From: an uncultured bacterium
GTDB lineage: Bacteria; Actinomycetota; Coriobacteriia; Coriobacteriales; Eggerthellaceae
NCBI GenBank assembly: GCA_947649215.1
Contig: CANSQW010000039.1
Span: forward strand, 1 to 8,367
DNA length: 8,367 bases
Reading direction: 5' to 3'
Part shown: positions 1 through 5,836 of the stretch, piece after piece
Numbering within the stretch: position 1 is the first letter of the stretch
How the letters are laid out: every line of letters starts with the position of its first letter
Translations under genes and position numbers: made by a program
The notes under the pieces: model-generated
Database searches by the model: none
What the model was told of the DNA's origin: nothing
Seen by the model: the letters and a program-made list of their open reading frames with translations, nothing else

Positions 1-300
1 ACGCCCGCCTCCGCGCCCGCCGCCGACGGGGGCGCGTCCGCATCCGCCCCAGGCGCCGCAGGGCAAGCGCCGACGGTCGCCGCCCGCGCCACGAACCAGC
101 CCGCGACAGGCACCCCCGTCCCCCTCACCTTCATCCGCGCCCCGCGCATCGAGCGGCTAGGCCCCGGCGTCCAACCGCTCGTCACCCTGGACGGCCAGCC
201 CGTCGCTGTCCAGTACGGCAGCCAGATAGGCGCCGCCTTCCACCCCGAGCTCGACGAGGATGAGCGAATCTACCGGCGCCTCCTCGATCTAGCGCAATAG
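1..300 (+). CDS. pdxT: PdxT, glutaminase subunit of pyridoxal 5'-phosphate synthase (3' end only)
   Basis: This is the last 99 codons of a gene entering from the left and ending at TAG 298-300. PdxT hydrolyses glutamine and passes ammonia to PdxS for PLP synthesis in the cytoplasm. The C-terminal half carries the family signature: TFIRAPRIERLGPGV (about codons 43-57), then a strand LVTLDGQPVAVQYG, then FHPEL with the catalytic-triad His (codon 81, nt 241-243) and Glu (codon 83, nt 247-249), then a short helix ending in LLDLAQ. The first 40 or so visible residues are odd. They are almost all Ala, Pro, Gly, Ser and Thr, where ordinary PdxT has a compact strand-loop segment leading into FIRAP. 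This looks like a low-complexity insertion inside the glutaminase domain. The triad Cys would lie upstream, outside the window. The identification is firm from the FIRAP and HPEL motifs; whether the enzyme is active cannot be judged here. Confidence 0.85.
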   Translation, partial: TPASAPAADGGASASAPGAAGQAPTVAARATNQPATGTPVPLTFIRAPRIERLGPGVQPLVTLDGQPVAVQYGSQIGAAFHPELDEDERIYRRLLDLAQ

Positions 301-337
301 CCGAAGCGCCCGCATCCCGGCGGCACGGCGGGACAAC

Positions 338-373
338 GCCGCAGCGTGCGTACGCCGGGCCGCGCGCTGCGGC
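338..373 (+). terminator. 13-bp hairpin after pdxT, possible terminator without U-tract
   Basis: Arms 338-350 and 361-373 pair over 13 bp with a 10-nt loop. The one non-Watson-Crick pair (T347 with G364) is a G-U wobble only if the + strand is transcribed; on the minus strand it would be an A-C mismatch. The hairpin starts 37 nt after the pdxT stop, but AAAAGCC follows rather than a U-tract. It is therefore either a Rho-independent-like terminator of weak type or a 3'-end stabilising stem. Confidence 0.45.
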
Positions 374-390
374 AAAAGCCGGCGCAGCTG

Positions 391-412
391 CCCCCCCCCG
401 CACACCCTCCCC
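391..412 (-). other. Possible G-quadruplex motif (C9 tract on + strand)
   Basis: The + strand reads C9 (391-399), GCACA, CCC (405-407), T, CCCC (409-412). The minus strand therefore carries GGGG, GGG and a G9 run with short loops, which meets the usual G3+N1-7 pattern for a four-run quadruplex. It lies just downstream of the minus-strand operon terminator, between two converging genes. Folding is not shown. The C9 homopolymer could also simply be a slippage-prone tract. Confidence 0.35.
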
Positions 413-418
413 GCCAAC

Positions 419-460
419 AAAAAAAAGAGGGACGCCGGCCCAGACGGCCGACGCCCCTCT
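419..460 (-). terminator. Rho-independent terminator of the minus-strand operon
   Basis: On the minus strand a 15-bp stem (460-446 with 440-426) closes a 5-nt loop (445-441), and eight T residues (426-419) overlap its end and follow it. The two imperfect positions (A432 opposite C455, C435 opposite A451 on the + strand) become G-U wobbles in minus-strand RNA. The structure therefore clearly belongs to the operon ending at 489, whose stop lies 28 nt upstream of the stem. Run in the + direction it would have two A-C mismatches and no U-tract. Confidence 0.9.
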
Positions 461-488
461 CCGCTTCCGGCCTCTCGCCGTCCGCGGC

Positions 489-1385
489 CTAGTACCAGGG
501 CACCACCAGCGTCAGCGGCATGGCGGCCACCAGCACCAGCAGGCGCAGGACGAAGCCGCCCACCAGCACGCCGGCGTCAGACGCGAAGCTGATCCAGTGC
601 GCCTTGCGGCTCTCCTCGAACTCCTTGGGGCTGAAGAACAGCAGCCACGTCTCGAGCGCCGTCGGCAGCACCAGGCCCACCAGGATGAACAGGAACCAGA
701 AGGCCAGCGCGCAGTCCCCGCCCACCAGGTTCATGACCGACTCCCAGCCGGCCGGGCTCGCGTTCGACGCCGTCACGAACAGCAGCGACGCCACCAGCAC
801 CAGCTCGATGATGGGCAGGCAGAAGTGGAACTTCTTGAACACGCCCACGCGGTTGAACTCCTCCGGATGGCGGAAGATGGCCACGCAGAGCACCGCCGCC
901 ATGCCGGTGGACATGGCCGACACGAGGAACAGGATGGGCAGCAGCGCGTTGTTCCACAGCGGGAACGTCTTGCACACGCCCAGCAGGCAGCCGGTGTAGA
1001 CGGCCACGCACACGCCGAACACCGCCGCCGCGATGTCGAGCCACAGCGGCACCCGGCGCTTGGCCAGGTCGAGCCCCGCGCCGATGAGCGCCAGGATGGT
1101 GAAGCCGCCCAGGAACACGACGCCCCAGGTCATCACCGAGCCGAAGTTGGTGAGCAGCAGCGCGAAGCGCAGCGGGTTGTGCAGGCCGGCCGTCGCGTCG
1201 AACATGAGCAGGCACAGGCCCACGATCACCACCACCGGCGCGATGACGCGGCCGATGCGGATCATGTTCACGGCCTCGGGATGGCGCCAGCGCAGGAAGG
1301 CCGCGCTCACGTAGGCGCCGCCGCCCAGACCCGCCAAGAACAGGTACCACGCGATGATGGAGTTCCAGATAGGTTCGAAGGTCAT
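489..1385 (-). CDS. NrfD/PsrC-family membrane subunit of a molybdopterin reductase complex
   Basis: This 298-residue integral membrane protein has about eight hydrophobic helices and no heme-ligand pattern, which is typical of the NrfD/PsrC (polysulfide reductase membrane subunit) family. The family exchanges electrons and protons with the menaquinone pool and passes electrons to a ferredoxin subunit. Visible marks are the N-terminal WNSIIAWYLFLAGLGGGAY helix, the Y-T-G-C-L-L-G-V segment followed by PLWNN before helix 5, and FLVSAMSTGMAA. The length and helix count match the family. A GTG nine bases upstream (1394) would give a 301-residue version with a four-base GTGA overlap. The ATG at 1385 is preferred because GAGGTGAT lies at ideal distance before it, whereas the GTG has no such site. 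It is the last gene of the operon, five bases after the ferredoxin gene, and is followed by the terminator at 419-460. Confidence 0.9.
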   Translation of the reverse strand: MTFEPIWNSIIAWYLFLAGLGGGAYVSAAFLRWRHPEAVNMIRIGRVIAPVVVIVGLCLLMFDATAGLHNPLRFALLLTNFGSVMTWGVVFLGGFTILALIGAGLDLAKRRVPLWLDIAAAVFGVCVAVYTGCLLGVCKTFPLWNNALLPILFLVSAMSTGMAAVLCVAIFRHPEEFNRVGVFKKFHFCLPIIELVLVASLLFVTASNASPAGWESVMNLVGGDCALAFWFLFILVGLVLPTALETWLLFFSPKEFEESRKAHWISFASDAGVLVGGFVLRLLVLVAAMPLTLVVPWY

Positions 1386-1389
1386 CTCA

Positions 1390-1397
1390 ATCACCTC
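1390..1397 (-). promoter_or_regulatory. Ribosome binding site of the nrfD-type gene, embedded in the upstream gene's 3' end
   Basis: The minus strand reads GAGGTGAT, an exact match to the anti-Shine-Dalgarno complement, ending four bases before ATG 1385. It contains the TGA stop (1393-1391) of the ferredoxin gene and also the alternative GTG (1394-1392). This decides the start at 1385 and makes translational coupling of the last two genes likely. Confidence 0.7.
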
Positions 1398-1930
1398 ACG
1401 TAGTAGATTTTCGCTTTGGTCAGATCGCCGGCGATGGGCGCGGCGCCGGTCTCCACGATGGCCTTGGAGATCTCGCTGTCAGGATCGTCCAGGTCGCCGA
1501 AGATGCGGCAGCCGGTCAGGCACGCCTCCACGCAGGAGCACATCTTGGTGCCGTCCTCGGCCGCCACCGTGCAGAAGCGGCACTTGTCCACCGCGCCGGT
1601 CTGCGAGTTGCGCACGCGCACCTGGTAGGGGCAGGCGGCCACGCAGTACAGGCAGCCGATGCAGCGCCCCTGGTCCACCTCGACGATGCCGTCGGTGCCG
1701 TACTTGGCAGCACCGGTGGGGCACACCGACACGCAGGGGGCGTCCTCGCAGTGCATGCACTGCAGCGGCACGTGCTCCACGCGCACGCGGGGGAAGGTGC
1801 CCACCTCGCGCTCCTCGAAGCGGATGAAGGCCTCGTCGGGAAGCAGGTCGTTCTGACGCTGGCAGGCGGTGCGGCAGGCGTAGCAGCCGATGCACTTCTT
1901 CGTGTTGATGAGCATTCCGTAGTTAGCCAT
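1391..1930 (-). CDS. NrfC/PsrB/DmsB-type ferredoxin subunit with four [4Fe-4S] clusters
   Basis: This 179-residue electron-transfer subunit would carry electrons between the NrfD-type membrane protein and the molybdenum catalytic subunit. Four cysteine sets are visible: C13, C16, C19, C23; C58, C61, C66, C70; C90, C93, C96, C100; and C117, C120, C133, C137. All 16 ligands are present, so four cubane clusters are expected. The spacings (CxxCx4CxxxC in the second set and CxxCx12CxxxC in the last) are the standard ones for NrfC/PsrB/DmsB proteins. Two extra cysteines, C131 and C141, flank the last set. There is no signal peptide. Family members are exported by riding with the Tat-bearing catalytic subunit, so an extracytoplasmic location is expected. 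The start ATG overlaps the stop of the catalytic gene by one base (TAATG), with AGGTG just upstream, which indicates translational coupling. The assignment is firm; the partner is inferred from adjacency. Confidence 0.93.
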   Translation of the reverse strand: MANYGMLINTKKCIGCYACRTACQRQNDLLPDEAFIRFEEREVGTFPRVRVEHVPLQCMHCEDAPCVSVCPTGAAKYGTDGIVEVDQGRCIGCLYCVAACPYQVRVRNSQTGAVDKCRFCTVAAEDGTKMCSCVEACLTGCRIFGDLDDPDSEISKAIVETGAAPIAGDLTKAKIYYVR

Positions 1931-4128
1931 TACGCACCTACCTTCTTGATCTTAACGGTGGCCTCCTGCGTCATGGCCGAGCCGTAGGCGGGTTCGATGT
2001 GGAAGGGCACGTAGTCCATGATGCGCAGGCCGAACCCGTAGGCCGTGTGCTGCTCAGGCACCGAGCAGCCGAAGTGGCTGGGGATGTACACCACACCCGG
2101 CGCGATGCGCTCGGTCACGCGCACCTTCGACGTGCCGGAATGCTGCTCGTTCTCCACCACGCACTCGTCGTTGTCCTCGATGCCGAGGGCCGCCGCATCC
2201 GCCGCGCTGATCCACGGTCGGTCGAGCCCGTACTGCTCGGCGATGTTCATGAGCTCGGGGATGTTGGCCGTCTGGGTGTGCGTCATGATGGCCTCCTTGC
2301 CGCCTACCAGGCGGAAGGCGCCGTCCTCGGGGACGGTCTGCGGCTCCACCCACACCGGGCTCGCCGACAGCCCCGCCTTGGCGCAGGCCTCGCTCGTGAA
2401 CTGCACCTTCTTCGTGGGCGTGTTCCACTTGGGCGCGGCGCCGTAGGCGAAGGCCTTCTCGGGGAACTGCACGGTGCCCACGAGCCGCAGGCTGTCCAGG
2501 TCGAGCCCGACGGTCTTGAGCTGAGCGTCGGCCAGCTCCTCTTGGGTGAAGGCGAAGTACTCGCCCACGCCGCACGCCTCGGCCAGCTCGGTGAAGATCT
2601 GGTCGCAGGACTTCGTGTTGGGATGGATGACGTCGAGCACCTGGGAGCGCAGGGCCACGTAGGGAACCTTGCCGCCGCCGAACTCAGGCAGCTCCGCGCG
2701 CTCGAGGTAGCTGGTCTCGGGCAGCACGTAGTCGGCGAGCAGCGCCGTCTCGGACATCTGCACGTCGCAGACCACCATGAGCTCCAGGTTGGAGAGCGCC
2801 TCGGCCAGGTAGGCCGGGTTGGAGTAGCCCGCCGCCATGTTGGAGTTGTAGAAGAACATGCCCTTGAGCACGCCGGCCTTGGCCATCTCGCCGGCGAACA
2901 CGGCCGAGCCCATGGAGGCGGCGGCCAGCGGGTACTCGGCGGTGCCGAGCAGCGTGCCCTCCGGCTTGGGCGGCGCGGCGAAGCGGGGGTCGTCCAGCTT
3001 GCCGGCCGCGGCGCTCGAGGTGAGCAGGGCGCCGCCGGGCTGGTTCCAGCAGCCGAGCAAGGTGTTGAACAGGGCCACCGCACGCGCCGTCTCGCCGGAG
3101 TTGGCGTAGGCGCAGCCGTAGGCGCCGCGCCAGCTGGGCTCGATGGAGGCCGCGGGCGCCGCCTCGGCGAACTCGGCGGCCAAGCGCTCGATGGTGTCGG
3201 CGGGAACGCCGGTGATCTGCTCGGCCCAGGCCGGCGTGCAGCCGGAGATGGCCTCGGCCCACTCGTCGAAGCCCACGCCGTTGGCGGCCACGAAGTCCGC
3301 GTCGTAGAGGTGGTTCTTGATGAGCACGTTGCTCATGGCCAGCACGAGCGCCAGGTCGGTGCCAGGGGTGATGGGCACCCACTCGGTGGCGAACACGGTG
3401 GAGTTGTTGCACCGCGGATCCACCATGACCAGGCGCGAGCCGTTCTCATAGGCACGCTCGAGCGCAGCCACCTGGCTCGGGCGGATGCCGTCGCAGTAGC
3501 TGCGGCCGATGAACATGGTCATACGGGAGTTCTCGACGTCCGACACCCAGTCGCCGGCGCCGATGGCCTGGGTGATACCCGAGACCTTCGACAGGTTGCA
3601 CGCGGCGCCGTGGGTGTAGCTGTTGGGCGAGCCGAGGGCGGTCATGAAGCGCTTGGCGTAGTAGGAGCCCGACGGACGCGGATCCTGCACCAGCGCGAGC
3701 GCGCCCGGGCCGTCCTTCTCGATGATCTCGCTCACCTTCTCGGCGATCTCAGCATAGGCCTGATCCCAGGAGATGGCCTCGAAGCGCCCCTGCGCGTTCT
3801 TCTTCAGGGGATCGGTCAGGCGGTCTTTGGAGTAGGCGATCTGCGAGTAGCCGTAGCCGCGAGCGCACAAATGCCCGCTCGCATTGGGGTTCTGGGGGTC
3901 GCCGATGAGCTTGGTGAGCTTACCGTCAACCACATAGGCGGTGTAGCCGCATTTGCTGGAGCAGGCGTTGCACAGCGTGTGGACGGCCTCGGTGCGGCCC
4001 TCCCCGGCTTCCTCCTCGGCATGGGCCTGCTGCCAGGCGCCGAAGCTCGTGAAGCCCACAGCCGCTGCCGCGGCCACGCCAGCGCTTCCCGCCAGAAAGC
4101 TGCGCCTCGTGATAGCGTTTTCTGACAT
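1930..4128 (-). CDS. Tat-exported molybdopterin oxidoreductase, PsrA/PhsA-like catalytic subunit
   Basis: This 732-residue enzyme belongs to the DMSO reductase superfamily and should carry Mo or W bound by two pyranopterin guanine dinucleotides. A Tat signal starts the protein: T7-R8-R9-S-F-L, an Ala-rich hydrophobic stretch, and a likely cut after QAHA (residue 37). A [4Fe-4S] site follows (C53, C56, C60, C88, spacing CxxCx3Cx27C, then ARG). The next motif, GSPNSYTHGAACN, places C177 as the probable metal ligand, as in polysulfide, thiosulfate, tetrathionate and arsenate reductases. The molybdopterin domain runs to about residue 530 and the C-terminal pterin-binding domain spans about 605-728, including MTHTQTANIPEL. 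At 732 residues it is close to PsrA/PhsA in size and shorter than ArrA or TtrA. With the following ferredoxin and NrfD genes it makes a PsrABC-like complex. The substrate is not readable; polysulfide, thiosulfate or an organic acceptor are all possible. ATG 4128 is preceded by GAGGAA and lies 21 bases after the chaperone gene. Confidence 0.93.
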   Translation of the reverse strand: MSENAITRRSFLAGSAGVAAAAAVGFTSFGAWQQAHAEEEAGEGRTEAVHTLCNACSSKCGYTAYVVDGKLTKLIGDPQNPNASGHLCARGYGYSQIAYSKDRLTDPLKKNAQGRFEAISWDQAYAEIAEKVSEIIEKDGPGALALVQDPRPSGSYYAKRFMTALGSPNSYTHGAACNLSKVSGITQAIGAGDWVSDVENSRMTMFIGRSYCDGIRPSQVAALERAYENGSRLVMVDPRCNNSTVFATEWVPITPGTDLALVLAMSNVLIKNHLYDADFVAANGVGFDEWAEAISGCTPAWAEQITGVPADTIERLAAEFAEAAPAASIEPSWRGAYGCAYANSGETARAVALFNTLLGCWNQPGGALLTSSAAAGKLDDPRFAAPPKPEGTLLGTAEYPLAAASMGSAVFAGEMAKAGVLKGMFFYNSNMAAGYSNPAYLAEALSNLELMVVCDVQMSETALLADYVLPETSYLERAELPEFGGGKVPYVALRSQVLDVIHPNTKSCDQIFTELAEACGVGEYFAFTQEELADAQLKTVGLDLDSLRLVGTVQFPEKAFAYGAAPKWNTPTKKVQFTSEACAKAGLSASPVWVEPQTVPEDGAFRLVGGKEAIMTHTQTANIPELMNIAEQYGLDRPWISAADAAALGIEDNDECVVENEQHSGTSKVRVTERIAPGVVYIPSHFGCSVPEQHTAYGFGLRIMDYVPFHIEPAYGSAMTQEATVKIKKVGA

Positions 4129-4149
4129 AGCTGCTTCCTCTCTTATAAC

Positions 4150-4848
4150 TTACGCGACAGAATCCATCGCGCATCCGTTCAGCGCGCCCTCCTCGAAGGG
4201 CTCCTGCTGGGCGACGATGCCCATGATCAGGTCGACGAGGCCGATGTAGAAGCTCGCGTCCTCGTCCAGGCCGAGCAGCCGCGCCCGATACGCGGTGAGC
4301 CAGCCGAAGCGCTCCGCCAGGAAGGCGAGCGCCGGGCCCTCCATGCCCGAGCGCAGGAGCACGGCCACCAGGTCGAGCTCGAGTGCCAGGTGATCGGGGC
4401 AGGCGGCGAACGCGGGGGGCACCTCCAGCCCCAGGCCGTCCGTCACGTCGCGCACGTAGAGCGCCGCGTCCCCCAGGTAGCCGCCCCCAGCGGGAACGCC
4501 GGGATCGGTGGGGTGAGCGGGGCGGTGCAGCGACTCCACGGGAACGACCGAGTCGGGCAGCCCGCCGGTAAAGTGCCGCGCGGCGAAGTCGCTCTTCTCC
4601 TGATAGCTCGGAGGGGCGAACAGCGCCGAGAGCTCGCGCGCCGACAGGAACTCCTGAAGCGGGAGCCGCGCCCTCAAGTCGCTCAGGCGCTGGCCGTCCG
4701 CGCCAAGGGGGCGATTATCCTGCAGCAGGCGCCGGGCGCCCGCCAGGAAGTCAGACCATTGGGCGGATTCGGTCAGCTCGTTCCACTCGTCCTCCCCCAC
4801 CGGGCCGAAGCACTGGGCCAGGGTGGAGAACACCGCCGCGTCTTCCAT
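4150..4848 (-). CDS. TorD/DmsD-family chaperone for the molybdoenzyme
   Basis: This 232-residue cytoplasmic helical protein belongs to the TorD/DmsD/NarJ-like chaperone family. Such proteins bind the Tat signal and the apo-enzyme, help insert the molybdenum cofactor and delay export until folding is done. Visible marks are PPSYQEKSD (79-87), VPVESLHRPAHPTDPG (102-117), the GYLGDAALYVRD segment (123-134), the C-P-D-H-L-A-L-E-L-D motif (150-159) that corresponds to the conserved PDH..ELEF patch, and a C-terminal helix pair containing FGWLTAYRARL. Length and motif order match the family. A strong AAGGAGGG lies seven bases before ATG 4848. The gene lies between the YdhY-like gene (73-bp gap) and the catalytic gene (21-bp gap), so its client is most likely the latter. 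Whether it also serves the AOR-type enzyme is unknown; AOR enzymes are not usual TorD clients. Confidence 0.88.
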   Translation of the reverse strand: MEDAAVFSTLAQCFGPVGEDEWNELTESAQWSDFLAGARRLLQDNRPLGADGQRLSDLRARLPLQEFLSARELSALFAPPSYQEKSDFAARHFTGGLPDSVVPVESLHRPAHPTDPGVPAGGGYLGDAALYVRDVTDGLGLEVPPAFAACPDHLALELDLVAVLLRSGMEGPALAFLAERFGWLTAYRARLLGLDEDASFYIGLVDLIMGIVAQQEPFEEGALNGCAMDSVA

Positions 4849-4921
4849 AGTCGCTCCCTCCTTTCGTTGACTGCCAGGCAGCAGGGCGCCGCCTCTTCGG
4901 ATGCGTGGGGCGTACCGGCCG

Positions 4922-5668
4922 CTAGGCCTGGTACACGGTGGTAGCCGAGACCACGCCCTCGTCGATGCACTTCTGCGCGATGTCCTCCCAATCGACGAAC
5001 TGAATGGCCCCGTTGGGGCACTGGTCGGCGCAGCGGCCGCACGAGATGCACTTGGTGGACTTGTCCGTCTTGGAGCTGATGCGGGGCATGTTCCACGGGC
5101 AGGCCTGGGTGCACATGCCGCAGCCGATGCACAGCTCGTCGTCGACCACGCGCGCGCCCGTCTTCTCGCTCGGGTGGATGGCGTGGACGGGGCAGTACTT
5201 CATGCACCAGGCGTCCTTGCACTGGTAGCACTGCTTGACGGTGAACTCGCAGTCGCCGTAGATGCCGCCGCCGGTGCCGACGCCGTAGCCGAAGTTATAG
5301 GTGTCCCACACGCGCACGCGGGCGATGTGCTGGTCGACGTAGCCGTCATTCTTGAGCGTGCAGCTCATCTCGCAGCGCTGGCAGCCGGAGCAGCGCGCGC
5401 GGTCGGTGATGATCATCTTGGTGGGCGTGGTGCGCACGTCGATGCGCCCCGACGCGATGGCCTGCTGGGTCACGCCCCACGAGGCCAGCACGCCGCCGAC
5501 CACCAGGCCCGCGACGCCGCAGCCGGCCATGGCCAGAACCTGGCGGCGCGTGACGTTGGACTTCTTCGCGCCGTCGGCCTGCTCGGCGGCAGGGGCGGCC
5601 GGCGCAGCCTCGGGGGCGGCCTCGGCCGTCTGATCCACAGGGGCTTTGCTGTTGTTAGCGTCTGTCAT
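4922..5668 (-). CDS. ydhY: YdhY-like ferredoxin with four [4Fe-4S] clusters and a Tat-like N-terminus
   Basis: This 248-residue iron-sulfur protein closely resembles E. coli YdhY as I remember it: RARCSGCQRCEMSC, then NDG, then a Gly-rich GVGTGGGIYGD loop, then a C-terminal KCISCGRCADQCPNGAI followed by a VDWEDI-type tail. Four full cysteine sets are visible: C93, C96, C99, C103; C147, C150, C155, C159; C180, C183, C186, C190; and C207, C210, C213, C217. Two further Cys (C50, C140) are extra. The N-terminus has about 38 Ala/Pro/Glu-rich residues, then T40-R41-R42-Q-V-L and a hydrophobic segment to about 66, which could be a Tat signal or an uncleaved membrane anchor. In E. coli YdhY is encoded with the AOR-family YdhV, and the homologue of YdhV is the divergent neighbour here. 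Its likely role is relaying electrons for that enzyme. GAGGGGG lies eight bases before ATG 5668. It heads the minus-strand operon. Confidence 0.85.
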   Translation of the reverse strand: MTDANNSKAPVDQTAEAAPEAAPAAPAAEQADGAKKSNVTRRQVLAMAGCGVAGLVVGGVLASWGVTQQAIASGRIDVRTTPTKMIITDRARCSGCQRCEMSCTLKNDGYVDQHIARVRVWDTYNFGYGVGTGGGIYGDCEFTVKQCYQCKDAWCMKYCPVHAIHPSEKTGARVVDDELCIGCGMCTQACPWNMPRISSKTDKSTKCISCGRCADQCPNGAIQFVDWEDIAQKCIDEGVVSATTVYQA

Positions 5669-5769
5669 GTTCGTTTCCCCCTCGCTTATATAAGTGGGTG
5701 TCGAATGATGGTGTCAGGAACTCAGGTGCCTGCCCCACCGGGCTCAGCCAGCCCTCGAAAAGCTGACCA

Positions 5770-5781
5770 GACCACACAACA
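5770..5781 (+). repeat. 12-nt direct repeat GACCACACAACA, copy 1
   Basis: An exact 12-mer that recurs at 6022-6033, 252 bp away and within the same intergenic region. It lies about 100 bp upstream of the ydhY start (on the minus strand it reads TGTTGTGTGGTC). A 12-mer match by chance within 400 bp is unlikely (about 0.005 expected). It may be a protein-binding site. Confidence 0.4.
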
Positions 5782-5836
5782 TGACGAAGGGTAGGCCAGC
5801 ACGCCGCCGACCGTGTCCCCTGAATGAGGAGAAATC

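Noticed and set aside
182..403. 73-codon frame reported at the end of pdxT on the minus strand
   Set aside because: It overlaps the pdxT 3' end and the 338-373 hairpin, has Arg/Ala/Gly-rich composition and no family resemblance.
1386..1394. GTG at 1394 as the NrfD gene start with a GTGA overlap
   Set aside because: No Shine-Dalgarno lies ahead of it, whereas the GTG itself is inside a perfect GAGGTGAT serving ATG 1385.
597..1403. Long + strand frames opposite the NrfD gene
   Set aside because: The translations are rich in Gln, His, Arg and Glu, typical of antisense of hydrophobic GC-rich genes. The minus strand encodes eight clear membrane helices.
1999..4125. A 708-codon open frame on the + strand opposite the catalytic subunit gene
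   Set aside because: It is the antisense shadow of a GC-rich gene. Its translation is rich in Ala, Gly, Arg, His and Leu with no family motifs, while the minus strand has a full set of molybdoenzyme motifs.
5685..5694. CTTATATAAG palindrome as a firm ydhY promoter -10
   Set aside because: A start site downstream of it would fall inside the ribosome binding site at 5677-5683, and the best -35 is 19-21 nt away, so it is kept only as a weak candidate.
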